Positions 8,375 to 17,689 are shown, counted from the stretch's first letter. The stretch is DNA of 64,000 nt from Microglena sp. YARC (GCA_022414725.1 CM039462.1:58690195-58754194), one strand, 5' to 3'. Numbers and translations are program-made. The notes: generated by a model from the letters alone, not told the origin.

Positions 8375-9187
8375 TTAAGGGGGGCCCGCCCAATGAATGT
8401 ACATCCCATCGACCATGCGTGAGACGGCCGCTGATTCGGGGACGCGACAAACATTATTTTTTGTTTCTTCCGCTTTCTTTTTCGCTCCTGCATTTAGGTT
8501 CGTCTTCTTCGGGTAATGGGAACATCTCGGCATGGCAAACACGTTTTGGCAGTGCCTCGGCCACGTGCGTTTCTGGACGAACGTGTGGAACGTGTTCCTC
8601 AGCACGCGGATGTAACGCACATATGTCGATAAAAATTCGTCGATACCGATGCGTGGACAGTTCGTGTCGTGCTCCTGGTTGTGCACATAGTTTTGGAACA
8701 CGAGAATTCCGCTCGGATGAAGGAGTCGCATTGGGTGCACGCCGCTCTCGAATTCCGCTCGGATGAAGGAGTCGCATTGGGTGCACGCCGCTCTCGAGTA
8801 AACGATATCGTACGTTCCTCCTGAGGCCGAAGAATTAGAAAGGGATGCCAGTGACGTTTCTGGGGGCAGCACTGTTGAATTGCCTGCTTTATCCACAACT
8901 TTTTGGAGCGTGTTTCTCACGTTTTCAGGTGGGTTCCACACTGCCTGTCCGCGCTCATACACACACGGTTTGTAATCGAACGGGTCGAGGACGGTGGCAG
9001 TGTCCTTAGGTCCTGTGAGTACGTTTTCTATTAGCCACTGCAGGACCCTGCCTTCATATGCGCCGACGAGTAGCGCATGCACGCCATTGTTGCGGTAGGA
9101 TGCCTCCCCCCTCCATTTCGGGTCAAGCAGAATACTCTCCCATGCGGGTATGTGATCCGTGAACCAGTCTATTCTGAATTGGGCCAT
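8375..9187 (-). CDS. SAM-dependent methyltransferase-like protein
   Basis: A 270-residue protein that looks like a class I methyltransferase of the Methyltransf_24 type: glycine loop VGAYEGRVLQWLIENVL (~residues 42-58), a following acidic strand (VLDPFDY), YDIVYS, and LLHPSGILVFQNYV (~residues 153-167), which resembles the motif LLkpGGilvFdDY. The substrate is unknown. A 46-bp exact tandem duplication (8704-8749 and 8750-8795) sits between YDIVYS and the last motif. Because 46 is not a multiple of three, the two copies are translated in different frames, and the second gives the conserved LLHPSGILVF. The TFIIB-like gene lies downstream on the same strand. Confidence 0.6.
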   Translation of the reverse strand: MAQFRIDWFTDHIPAWESILLDPKWRGEASYRNNGVHALLVGAYEGRVLQWLIENVLTGPKDTATVLDPFDYKPCVYERGQAVWNPPENVRNTLQKVVDKAGNSTVLPPETSLASLSNSSASGGTYDIVYSRAACTQCDSFIRAEFESGVHPMRLLHPSGILVFQNYVHNQEHDTNCPRIGIDEFLSTYVRYIRVLRNTFHTFVQKRTWPRHCQNVFAMPRCSHYPKKTNLNAGAKKKAEETKNNVCRVPESAAVSRMVDGMYIHWAGPP

Positions 9188-9283
9188 TTGTAAATGGGGC
9201 GGAAAAAAATGTTGAGAACAACTTTGTAATGGCGGCGGCGTCTATCTGTCGAAAAAAAAAGCTTCCAATGTAAATCGTTGCAC

Positions 9284-9826
9284 ATGTTTCTGGCATCGGC
9301 TGCTATCTTCTTCGTCCTATGTCTGTTATCGTACGACAAGATGCTCCCCAAATTTTCGAGCAATCTGTATCGCCGTCTGAAGATCCATGTGTCCGACCCA
9401 GACAAAAACACAACGTTGACACCTTTGTATTTTTTTGCTCTAAGCATTCACGGTAATATGACGGCGGCTTTTGCTTTGTCATTGGGAGTTCTATTTTGCT
9501 CCACATTCTGCATTATTACATTAGTTGTGTCCAAGTACATGATGCCAAATGTACGCAACCGGTTATTGAATATCTTAGATCTTCGCCGGTTATTCTCTAT
9601 ATTGTCATCAAGCCATCGTGATCTCCACATTGCGATGGTAGTTGTGTTGGTCAGTGTTATTCTTGTCGGGACGATGGTATTCATAAAAGACACCGATTGC
9701 AATAGCAAGGACGAGGAAACATTGGCGAAGATACAATACCAGGTACTGTTTACAAATATCAATGCCGCATTCATGGCTCTTATTGTTTTACTGATGTACA
9801 CAATCATGAACATCAACACGAGGTGA
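9284..9826 (+). CDS. Four-TM membrane protein, unknown
   Basis: About 180 residues from the ATG at 9284 (the frame opens at a TTG two codons earlier). Hydrophobic segments lie near residues 2-17 (FLASAAIFFVLCLLS), 60-83 (AAFALSLGVLFCSTFCIITLVV), 115-133 (MVVVLVSVILVGTMVFI) and 160-176 (AFMALIVLLMYTIM). The family is not recognised. The last ~45 nt and ~25 nt beyond the stop are repeated at 10820-10893 beside the resolvase gene, marking a duplication breakpoint. It is divergent from the methyltransferase. Confidence 0.55.
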   Translation: MFLASAAIFFVLCLLSYDKMLPKFSSNLYRRLKIHVSDPDKNTTLTPLYFFALSIHGNMTAAFALSLGVLFCSTFCIITLVVSKYMMPNVRNRLLNILDLRRLFSILSSSHRDLHIAMVVVLVSVILVGTMVFIKDTDCNSKDEETLAKIQYQVLFTNINAAFMALIVLLMYTIMNINTR

Positions 9827-9845
9827 AGCGATGGATGATCTGGAA

Positions 9846-10250
9846 TCAGGGTTCCTCCTCGAACAACGCAGGTGAGAGATGCTGCCTCATCTTGGTCACA
9901 GCTTTGTTGAGATTCAACTCCGATATGTTGAAGGTGACGCAAAACCACTTCACAGGTGGGACTCCAGTCTTGTCGTATAAGCTGCCGAGATAAATGACTG
10001 ATGCCACGATAGCCGATGGGCTTTGTCGTCGTGTCGATGATCCCGCATTACAGATGCTCGCCATCGCCTTCTTGCCTGCCAAGATAACTTTCCTCAGGAT
10101 GACCTTCGATGGTTCGAACAGATATTGGAAACAATTTTCGAGACTTGTTTCTATTTCATTCACAAGTCGGTTGTACACTTTGGTTACTTTGTCCTCAGTA
10201 TTGCGAACAACATACTTCTTCAAGTTGAGTCGAGGAGTAGATGATGTCAT
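9846..10250 (-). pseudogene. Truncated duplicate of the TFIIB-like gene
   Basis: 134 codons nearly identical to the N-terminus of the 7307-8263 protein, with changes such as VFRNTEN to VVRNTED and SALNL to SELNL. It ends abruptly after LSPALFEEE, where the sequence switches to a copy of the 9826/10860 region. The duplicated block extends upstream of the start codon to about 10370. It lacks the second cyclin-like repeat, so it is probably non-functional, although the differences suggest the duplication is not brand new. Confidence 0.8.
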
Positions 10251-10390
10251 CTATCTAATATTACTCTGAGTCTTCTGTGTAAGACAACCTCTTTATACTA
10301 TTTTTCTTGTTGTCTGGGGTTTAGGGTTTATTTTTAAATGCGGGTTGGGGGGGCGCCCAATGAATGCACATCAACAAAGACCCCTTGTTC

Positions 10391-10545
10391 TTTTGGGCCA
10401 TGGTACCGGGGAAGAGTCGATCTCTTAAGTGTGGCTGGTCCTTCAATGGACACTCTCGAAAGTACCGACAAAAGAACGATACGGAGTCTGCAGGATGGAG
10501 ATCCGTGATCTAAAAAATAACCACGATATTCTCGTTAACATTCCT
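10391..10545. repeat. Dispersed repeat R2, copy 2 (partial)
   Basis: It matches 6673-6815 closely (taccggggaagagtcgatc... to ...gatattctcgttaacat) and then diverges. The 10546-10800 stretch after it contains no gene that I can support. Confidence 0.7.
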
Positions 10546-10801
10546 AACCCAATCTATCGTATTAATCATATATTTTGACAAGTCTTTATACCTCCACATT
10601 TCTAGAACGCAACATATTTGCATGAAGTAATCGAAGTTACAGGTTGACGTCAATATACAAACAACGTTAGAGCTTTCTGTACTTGTCACAGAACATTTTT
10701 ACATTTTCTTTTGAATGTCCGTAGAGAACTGTGGGAACGCCTTCTTCCTAGAAAATCCACATTGTTTTATGTGTCTCGATGCCGTACTGATCGATAATCT
10801 C

Positions 10802-10821
10802 ACATTATTTGAGAACAACTG
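10802..10821 (+). promoter_or_regulatory. Candidate promoter motif 1, orphan copy
   Basis: ATTATTTGAGAACAACTG matches the motif found before several genes. Here it precedes only the duplicated 3' fragment of the 9284 gene (10820-10893), not an intact coding region. It was probably carried along by the rearrangement. Confidence 0.35.
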
Positions 10822-10886
10822 TATTGTTTTACTGATGTACACAATCATGAACATCAACACGAGGTGATGCGATGGATGATCTGGAA

Positions 10887-11654
10887 TCAGGGTTTCATCA
10901 TCACAGCGGACGCGAAATAACAAACACACTGCATGAATGCATCTGCCAAGTCGTCCTTCTTTTTCACCTCCAAGAACTCGGACATAATCGAGTGATCCTT
11001 GATCACATCGTGAAGAAGAACGCACGTTCGAACGACAGCGTCCCCCTTGTTCAGTGCATACTTCCTCCGTTGCTCCGGCAATGAACTTCCACGTCCACGT
11101 CGCCCCCTGCTGCTTTCAACAGTTCCACTAGGTCCTCCTCTATTGCCACGGTTGTCGTCCTCTAAAGGGGCATCGGAGTCGATTGACATATCAATCACCA
11201 CTGGTACTGTTGCAAAGCGTTCTAGCAGCTCTCTCAGAGGTGGTAATGAATCCATTGAAACGGGTAAGCAATCCGTCTTCAGCTTTATTACAGGACTCAC
11301 AAACACGACGCGTCCGACTTGCTTCCTCAATACGAACTCGCTGAAGTACTGGCACAAAAACATTTGAACGGCCATCATGATCATGCTGCGACGCTTGGGT
11401 TGTCTCTCGATAAGGACGTAGTCGATGTTCTCTCCTGGGCCACCTTCTCTCAATTTGGTTCCAAACAGCTTCTCCATTTCGGCGGTCAACACGAGGGCGC
11501 ACCTTTCAGGGAAATTGGATACAGACGACCCTCCGAGATCAATCACCTCCCATTCAGTGACCTTTCCGGACGCTATCGAATTTTCCGAAAACGACATTCG
11601 ACAGAAAGCGAGGTTCCTCGTTCCCACGTCAAACGATAGAAATGAATGAGGCAT
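10887..11654 (-). CDS. RuvC-like Holliday junction resolvase (poxvirus A22 type)
   Basis: A 255-residue protein with the RNase H-like acidic residues of the A22 family. Asp is in LSFDVGTRNLAFC (residues ~6-18), Glu in DYVLIERQPKRRS (~residue 83), and the paired aspartates in KKKDDLADAFMQC near the C-terminus. Resolvases of this family cleave branched DNA during genome processing in the virus factory. A basic, glycine-rich insertion (SSRGRRGRGSSLPEQRR) lies in the middle. The frame is intact. The 3' end coincides with a direct repeat of DNA at 9823-9852. Family assignment is confident from the motif order; the cellular role is known from relatives. Confidence 0.85.
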   Translation of the reverse strand: MPHSFLSFDVGTRNLAFCRMSFSENSIASGKVTEWEVIDLGGSSVSNFPERCALVLTAEMEKLFGTKLREGGPGENIDYVLIERQPKRRSMIMMAVQMFLCQYFSEFVLRKQVGRVVFVSPVIKLKTDCLPVSMDSLPPLRELLERFATVPVVIDMSIDSDAPLEDDNRGNRGGPSGTVESSRGRRGRGSSLPEQRRKYALNKGDAVVRTCVLLHDVIKDHSIMSEFLEVKKKDDLADAFMQCVCYFASAVMMKP

Positions 11655-11763
11655 GGTGAACTCTGATGGTTTGATTTAACAGGACTCCGTATGTAGGCGA
11701 ACAACTCCTTAAGTAAAATCCCTACTGAATAACATAATCAGTATTTAAGCAGTCCTTTGTTAT

Positions 11764-13359
11764 CTACTTTTTGGATGCGGCGCACGCTGGAATACTTCCC
11801 CCGACATCTAGAGATCCATCCACGCTTGCAAAAGTACGTTTACCGACTCTCAAGTTCGAGTTGCAGTTGCTGTTTGCGGTGACATGTTTTCCATGGGGGC
11901 GCTGATGCGTGTGGTGCGGGTCGAACGAGAACCACGCGGAATCCGATGGGGCGTTGGCGATCCGCTCGTTCGTGCGACCCATGTGCACCCGCATTGGATG
12001 TTGCGGTTGACCCACATAATCGAGGTAGAAATCGCGAAAGACGTTATCTGGGCAATGAAGCGACCAAGGTGACGCTGAAGCGGTGGTCTCTTGCATAGCC
12101 TCGTTCCTAGCATTATCACGCGCCACTAGGAGACGTGTGCACAATTCCTGTTGAGCATCGCTCCGCATCGAATATCCCTCCCACTCACACGCAATCTGCA
12201 GTGCTCTAGCGTTCAGAAGCGTCTGCGTGAAGCTTGCTACACGTAGGCGGACCTTATCTGGACGACCATCATTGAGAGTCATGAACCCGCACGACGGCAC
12301 TACACGTGTGTGGCTGTCAAATGCTATTGCAATGATATGACCGTGCAAGCTGACTTCGCTACGTCTGTCAAGCAGCCCCAACAATGGTCGGAACGCGCGC
12401 CACTCCGTGTCTGGTGTAAGATCCGTAAGGGCGGCGCGCAAGGCGGTGATATCCTCGATAAACGCGGACGTGCACATGACAGAGACATCGCACTCTTCTG
12501 CAACATGATGATTGTCGGATGGCGGTGATAAGGCATTCATGAAGTGATCCAGAGCGCACCCTCCCACCATTACGCACCTCGAAGATCGGGATGCAAAGAA
12601 GGAGCGAGCAAGGGCGCGCGCACGAAATACTAGAAGATGATCGTCATTGCATGAGGCGGCGGGTCCATTCATGGGTGGGTTTGGGTGTTCTTGTTCGACA
12701 ATTCGTAGCCCTGATTCTACCCAATTCGTTTCCGACGTGAAGTTCTGCTCGATGAGTAGCATGCGTCTCACCACGTACTCTAGGCGCCAATGAGAATTGA
12801 ACAGGTCGCAGAGCATGTTCATTATGTCCAGCTTAGCAAACTGCGGATGTACAACCTTGACGACATCGGTCATCGTGGATGATTTGGGAACCGCTTCCAC
12901 ACATGGAATCTTGTGGTAGATGGACTCGGGCACGAACGTCACATCGCACATGCGTACGAATTCGATGCTGATCGTGAAGGTGCTGTCATGCTGCGCCTCC
13001 TTGCCGCGAACAAACTCGTGATTCCTAGACAACGTCATACACAGCTCAGCAACGTCCTCAAGCGGCGAGGGGCTGTAGAACTCCACGTCTATGTGGTCGT
13101 CATCATCGTTGTAGAGCCCTTCTTTGTCTGACGCCACGAGCAGAGTGTGTATAGCATAGCCCCCGTATATTATGCGACCGCGTTCTCGAGCAAACTCAAC
13201 GATGACTTTCAATGCAACTCTTCGCTCTGAAGATGTTGGACGCATATGCATCGAACTAGCAACTTGAGCTGCTCGGGACAAGGCAACAGCATTGCTACAG
13301 ATTTCTTCAACATCTGATGAATACATCAATGAGGGGGAGATGAGTGTGACACCGGACAT
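11764..13359 (-). CDS. Poly(A) polymerase catalytic subunit
   Basis: A 531-residue protein. The nucleotidyltransferase signature is near residues 62-95: GRIIYGGYAIHTLL, then DDDDHIDVEFYSPSPLEDV with the metal-binding aspartates. FVRGKEAQHDSTFTISI, CDVTFVPESIYHKI and LFNSHWRLEYVVRRMLL follow. This order is that of the Mimivirus/poxvirus-type viral poly(A) polymerase, which adds tails to viral mRNA in the cytoplasm. The frame is intact and the length is usual for the family. Promoter motif 1 lies about 58 nt upstream (13417-13438), and a MITE has inserted directly beyond it at 13441. Gene order with the resolvase is head to tail on the same strand. Confidence 0.88.
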   Translation of the reverse strand: MSGVTLISPSLMYSSDVEEICSNAVALSRAAQVASSMHMRPTSSERRVALKVIVEFARERGRIIYGGYAIHTLLVASDKEGLYNDDDDHIDVEFYSPSPLEDVAELCMTLSRNHEFVRGKEAQHDSTFTISIEFVRMCDVTFVPESIYHKIPCVEAVPKSSTMTDVVKVVHPQFAKLDIMNMLCDLFNSHWRLEYVVRRMLLIEQNFTSETNWVESGLRIVEQEHPNPPMNGPAASCNDDHLLVFRARALARSFFASRSSRCVMVGGCALDHFMNALSPPSDNHHVAEECDVSVMCTSAFIEDITALRAALTDLTPDTEWRAFRPLLGLLDRRSEVSLHGHIIAIAFDSHTRVVPSCGFMTLNDGRPDKVRLRVASFTQTLLNARALQIACEWEGYSMRSDAQQELCTRLLVARDNARNEAMQETTASASPWSLHCPDNVFRDFYLDYVGQPQHPMRVHMGRTNERIANAPSDSAWFSFDPHHTHQRPHGKHVTANSNCNSNLRVGKRTFASVDGSLDVGGSIPACAASKK

Positions 13360-13416
13360 ATCTTCTACATGTTCCGTTGGGTTGGATGTGAACGATTAAA
13401 TACCCTCTTCTTTACA

Positions 13417-13438
13417 CTTGTTCTCAAATAAAGTGGGA
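13417..13438 (-). promoter_or_regulatory. Candidate promoter motif 1 for the poly(A) polymerase gene
   Basis: Read on the minus strand it is TCCCACTTTATTTGAGAACA, matching the copies at 44245 and 63227 almost exactly. The MITE insertion begins three bases upstream of the motif and leaves it intact. Confidence 0.55.
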
Positions 13439-13440
13439 AT

Positions 13441-13606
13441 AATGGGCGTTCCTGCCTCCCGGCCGATTTTGACTGGTTGCGAAACATGGTATGGAGCGGA
13501 ATTGTGATTCCTTTGTGCTTATGTCTCAAGCTAGCGAGTCGTTCAAGAGGCTCTAAATCCTGATTAGAAATTTAAAAAAATCGGCCGGGAGGCAGGAACG
13601 CCCATT
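13441..13606. mobile_element. 166-bp MITE, near-intact copy with GAAT target duplication
   Basis: Same length and nearly same sequence as the copy at 6891. GAAT flanks both ends (13437-13440 and 13607-13610). It lies directly upstream of the promoter motif of the poly(A) polymerase gene. Confidence 0.9.
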
Positions 13607-13618
13607 GAATGGTAAAGC

Positions 13619-13708
13619 CTGAGATATCAGCACAGAGGAATCACAATTCTGCTACAGGCCCTGTTTCGCAACCAGTAAAAATCGGCCGTGAGGCTGGAAC
13701 GCCCATTA
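13619..13708. mobile_element. Truncated, older MITE copy
   Basis: It starts inside the core (cctgagatatcagcacagagg) and runs to the right terminus ...gaggctggaacgcccatt. The left half is missing. It has more substitutions than the neighbouring copy, so it belongs to an older burst. Confidence 0.7.
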
Positions 13709-13794
13709 ACAACTGTATTCAGTGTAAACATAAATCGATTAATTGAGTGAGTGTGAGTGTGAATGTGAGGTGATTGTGAAGAACAACAAACAGG

Positions 13795-14514
13795 ATGAAA
13801 ACAGGATTCGTGTACGCTCTCTTGGAGCGCGAGTTTACAAAGACCAAAGAGCCCGTCATAAAAATAGGTATGAGTAGAAAGGCAAACCCAGCCGACAGAC
13901 TTCGAGGGTACCCCAAGGGTAGCTTTTACATTTGGGTACGACACACGCCGTCCGCGTCAAAGGATGAGCGCCTGATCCTCGCGACGATGAAGATATGGTT
14001 CAAGCAGCGAACGGACTTAGGGGCAGAGTACTTTGAGGGAGACCAAAACGTGGTTACCCGCCTGCTCTCCGCGCTGATGCAGGCCCGGGAGAGCATGATG
14101 AGCGAAGAGTCGGACGATGATGGTGTGTCCTCAGATTCTCCTGAGGACCAGGGGATCGAGAAGCCAGAGACCCAGCAAAAGCCTGCACCTGTCGACAACA
14201 TCGCTTTGTTCGATGCGTTTGCAAGAGAGAAATTTCCTACACTCAACAAGGCCAGCATCCCGTGCGCAAAGATGCATGCGATGTTTTCAGACTTCTGGAA
14301 TATTAACACGGAGGCTGTGATGCGTGTGGGAAACACATGGATTGAACGCCAGAGCAAGTCGCGTCTGGGCGCAACGCTGAGGCCGCGTACAGACCCCGAT
14401 ACAAACCTACCAAATCCCATGATTGTTTTCCCACCCTTGTTGCTCGACAAGGATCGCCACAATGTACCAATACCCCATCCATTGTTCACGAAATATTCTT
14501 ACAGAAGAACGTAA
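13795..14514 (+). CDS. T5orf172/GIY-YIG-like protein with viral C-terminal domain
   Basis: A 239-residue protein. Residues 1-100 fit the T5orf172 subgroup of the GIY-YIG superfamily: GFVYALLEREF, VIKIGMSR, RLRGYPKGSFYIW, a spaced glutamate in SKDERLILATMKIWF and LGAEYFEG. In other large viruses this domain is fused to DNA-binding or unknown domains. A ~40-residue acidic/proline linker leads to a C-terminal domain (residues ~135-239) with MFSDFWNINTEAVMRVGNTWI, similar to domains of unknown function in giant viruses. A nuclease or DNA-associated role is possible but the active site is incomplete. The frame is intact. Confidence 0.65.
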   Translation: MKTGFVYALLEREFTKTKEPVIKIGMSRKANPADRLRGYPKGSFYIWVRHTPSASKDERLILATMKIWFKQRTDLGAEYFEGDQNVVTRLLSALMQARESMMSEESDDDGVSSDSPEDQGIEKPETQQKPAPVDNIALFDAFAREKFPTLNKASIPCAKMHAMFSDFWNINTEAVMRVGNTWIERQSKSRLGATLRPRTDPDTNLPNPMIVFPPLLLDKDRHNVPIPHPLFTKYSYRRT

Positions 14515-14878
14515 ACAAATGGTCTCTAGCTGAATTGTGATTCCGCGGTGCTGATATCTCAGGCTAGAGAGTCATTCCGGAGGATCGTCCCGTTGAATTT
14601 AATTTTTTTTTGAATTTTTTTTTTTTTTTTTTTCAAAATACGTGTCCCACTATAAAATGTCCCTAGATGTATGGAGTACTTTTGGTATATTTTGGTATAA
14701 ACTATGGGTGTGCCATGTCCTCATTGATTTACATGTACAGTCTTCAATACAAATTAAATGATACAAAGGAAGTTGTACCTAGGACCTACGATGTATTATC
14801 CAAGGGATGCTCCCGAGTATAGTTGGGAGGAATATGGGAGTCCTAAATGATTCACTAATATACAATACATGTTTGCAC
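14515..14878. other. Spacer with MITE-core remnant and a poly-T tract
   Basis: Positions 14526-14585 match part of the MITE core (gaattgtgattccgcggtgctgatatctcaggct). A T-rich run spans 14600-14632. The rest is AT-rich with no gene. A reverse-orientation word resembling the promoter motif (aaattaaatgatac) lies near 14750. Confidence 0.6.
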
Positions 14879-16211
14879 ACCAACAATTGCAGGGGTCTAT
14901 TACAAGGAGTATGACGAGTCAGGATCTTGGAGAGGACAGTGGGACAATGACGCTGAACCTATTTACGTCCTCCAAGGCTTCCCACTGGTGGACACCAGAA
15001 CAGTATTTAAGGAAGCCCCCGAGATCAAGATTGAAGAGCTCGAGAATATCGAGGCAAACTGGGCGGCTGTCTGGAAGACTATTCATAACGAGAAGCCCGG
15101 AGGTGACGTCCTTGCAGGCCACATGGCCGATGGTCCTGTACAAACCGCCGGTGACGACCGTGCAGGACCCGTAGCTGATGTCCGTGTACGACACGCAGCG
15201 GAGGACCTTCTAGAACCAGAAGCCGATGACCAGCAGCAGATGGATGAACCAGCAGCCGATGGCCCATCCCATGCCCAGTCCTTCAAACATATTGCCGAGA
15301 AGCTTCGTGAAACTTGGGAAGCCAGCAATAAGTGGTGGACTGATTTCTTCAACGTTGAGAAGAGTTATTGGAGCACTCAACCAGATGATGCTGTGACTGG
15401 GGAGTACCCGAAAGACCAACATTTTGTCGACTTCCCATCGGAGTTGTCAGCAACCAGTCGTGTTCTGACACAGTCTGAGAAATCAATGGCCAAGCGCTTG
15501 ATAGCATCATTGGATGACTTGTCCATGGATGTGTCAGACCTTTTACCTGCAAGTAACGAGACTGCCAAGACTATGAAGGTCGCACACACTTTGCAGACTA
15601 ATATGGAAAGGCCAGAGGAGGAGGATGTGTTGTACTTATATTCTTTACAAGGGACGAAGCCGGATAGAAGAATAGCCTACGAGCCCACTACTGATTTGGT
15701 TGTTGGTCATGTCGCTGTGGTCAAGGTACAAATGGATGACTCTAGCGGATTGAGAGGATGGGACGTGGTGGAGGTCAAATCACTACCAGTGAATGGAGAA
15801 GTGGAATGTGTGTATTTAAAGCCCTTGTACTCTGGGGCTCAGAAGTTGGTGTACACTGAAACACAATACCCAACTTGGCCAGAAGATTTGATGGACCACA
15901 AGCTTGTGCCTATTACCGTGGGGGTTAGGAGAAAAGCAACATGGACGGGCGATATTCCCATTGACGCATTTCAATTTAGCTGCGAACCCACCAAGGGTAT
16001 GAAGATCCAGAGAAAGTACCACACAAGCATGCTCCTAGCTTGTCAATCCATTGAGAAGGACACCAGGGCAGAGGCTGTGCAATCGGATGGAGACAATGCA
16101 GACATTGCTGAGGAGGAGGAGATGGAGGAGGAGGAAGATGGGGATGGGGACATGGAGGAGGAGAAGGAGGAGGAAGAGGAGGACGAGGAGGGGGGGGAGG
16201 AGGAGGAGTAA
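14879..16211 (+). CDS. Exon-like ORF with acidic tail, possibly foreign
   Basis: An open frame of about 440 codons with no convincing ATG near its start. The frame is readable upstream through VYYKEYDESGSWRGQW to 14895, where ttgcag|gg resembles a eukaryotic 3' splice site. It includes a repetitive acidic stretch (GDVLAGHMADGPVQTAGDDR), a central domain with WTDFFNVEKSYW, and a segment with VVGHVAVVKVQM and GWDVVEVKSL. It ends in a run of ~50 mostly glutamate/aspartate residues. The architecture does not resemble the neighbouring viral genes. It could be the last exon of a host or transposon gene. No function is assigned. Confidence 0.4.
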
Positions 16212-16261
16212 GATGTTTGACACATAGCCGTTTTTTACTAAATTAAGAAAATTAAATGAAT

Positions 16262-16586
16262 TATACTTACGATTTTTATTGTAAGATGTAAAAGCTGAAT
16301 TCTGCCTGCCGACTTATAACCGTCCGCTTTCCCTTTATTTCTTACAATTATAATTGTAAGACACGAATTGATGTTAACACCTTATGTTACAAAATATGGC
16401 ATTTCAACGTTGTAACATTCGCAATCTGTACGTTTCTCCGTCTTTCAAGCTCATTTTAAGCATATTTTGTCAAAATTGACTACAATCTTACGATTTTTAT
16501 CGTAAGATTGCATTTGGAAAGCATCAAAAGACCCCCAAAAAGTGATTGTAAGATTGGAAATCCGTTCGGAAGCAGGAACGCCCATT
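16262..16586. repeat. Family B palindromic repeat
   Basis: Three palindromes (about 16266-16288, 16344-16363 and 16483-16510) share CTTACRAT...ATYGTAAG arms. They are followed by ggaaatccgttcggaagcag and the terminus gaacgcccatt at 16586. The arrangement matches 640-790. The left boundary is not clear, and no target duplication can be proven (right flank TAAG). Confidence 0.65.
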
Positions 16587-16875
16587 TAAGCGCTAGATAT
16601 CTTTTCAATATGTCCAAGTGACTGAGTCGGTGTTCGTTATCGATCATCAAGACGCTCATGTACGCTGGTAAGTTATGTTCGATGAGACGCTGTTGGATTA
16701 CCAGTCCGAAAAACAGTTGGCGCATTTGGTTTCCTGCGCCGTGGTTGGGGCGCGGCACACCTTTGCCTCTCGAAAACATTGACCACATCGACGGGTATGG
16801 CTTGTTGGAGAAATTGTCAAAAACGAAATGCGCACACGACGTGATGAAGGTTTTTATTGGAGTTGAGGCGGACAC
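16587..16875 (-). pseudogene. Gene fragment cut by the family B repeat
   Basis: An open frame without an ATG. The only upstream start is a GTG directly after a stop. It reads VFDNFSNKPYPSMWSMF and GAGNQMRQLFFGLVIQQRL before running into the repeat at 16586. Composition and hydropathy look like a real protein, but the family is not recognised. It is probably the remnant of a gene disrupted by the repeat. Confidence 0.35.
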
Positions 16876-17126
16876 GATTTATTCATTATTCAGTCCAACA
16901 ACGCTTCTAGATGCATCGTCTAAGTACGGGTTGTTCAGATCTATGGATCCGTAGTGTTTCGATACATTGGGGTATCCGATACCCTTCAGTTTCTTATATT
17001 CATAGTTCTCCTTGATAAGCATTTAGGTTCACCCAGCGCGCAAATTATTGGTATACATTTGTTCTTCAAATTAAATGATGTACCATTAATTGTTACACAC
17101 AGACCGGTCAATAATGTTACAGTATA

Positions 17127-17336
17127 TTGAATCAATTCCAATTCTCTATGTACAACTTGGACAGACGGTCGATTGTTGTACACATGTACACATTGCTGCA
17201 AAGTTTGAGGAGAGTGGCTATACTTGCGAATGTAAGCCACATGACAGTCTCGAGGTGGATCTCAAACCCCACTAAAAAAGTGTACAAACGGAATAAACCT
17301 ACAAAATCGGAGAATACAAAATTGATTACAAGCTGA
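17127..17336 (+). pseudogene. Transposase N-terminal helix-turn-helix remnant
   Basis: 69 codons with no ATG, containing MYTLLQSLRRVAILANVS and SHMTVSRWISNPTKKVYKR. This fits the N-terminal HTH of DDE-type transposases found in phycodnaviruses and other giant viruses (pattern SxxTVSRWlkNPxRKxY). The frame stops after 69 codons and no catalytic domain follows. It is a truncated remnant that may once have mobilised some of the inverted-repeat elements here, though no link to a particular family can be shown. Confidence 0.6.
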
Positions 17337-17525
17337 CAGGTTCTTTACAGAACGTAGTGTCGAGCGAAGTGTAGAAGATAAACACATACAAGAGGATTTT
17401 GGGGGACTAGGGATATTATGTAACATAATTCCCTTGTCCGAGTGTACATTGAAACATTGAAATGAAACAGTCGGAGACACAAAAACAATGGTGTTCCACT
17501 GCCCCGTGGATTTCTACATGTACAA

Positions 17526-17689
17526 TCACAATACCTCTCCAGACCATGTTTCGGAATCACAAAACCTCTCCAGACCATGTTTCGGAATCACAATACCTCT
17601 CCAGACCATGTTTCGGAATCACAATACCTCTCCAGACCATGTTTCGCAACCAGTCACAATCTGCCGGGAGGCAGGAACACCCATTATTT
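17526..17689. repeat. Tandem repeat of a ~29-bp MITE-derived unit plus MITE right end
   Basis: About four copies of cacaatacctctccagacca + tgtttcggaat (17526-17645) are followed by the right terminus of the MITE (cgggaggcaggaacacccatt). The unit is part of the MITE core, so this is a MITE whose core has been amplified by slippage. Confidence 0.75.

Noticed and set aside
16035..16225. Leucine-rich and serine-rich ORFs antisense to the Glu/Asp tail
   Set aside because: They are antisense shadows of gag/gaa codon runs.
17526..17655. Regular ~29-bp repeats as a CRISPR array
   Set aside because: The units are adjacent with no unique spacers, and they derive from the MITE core.
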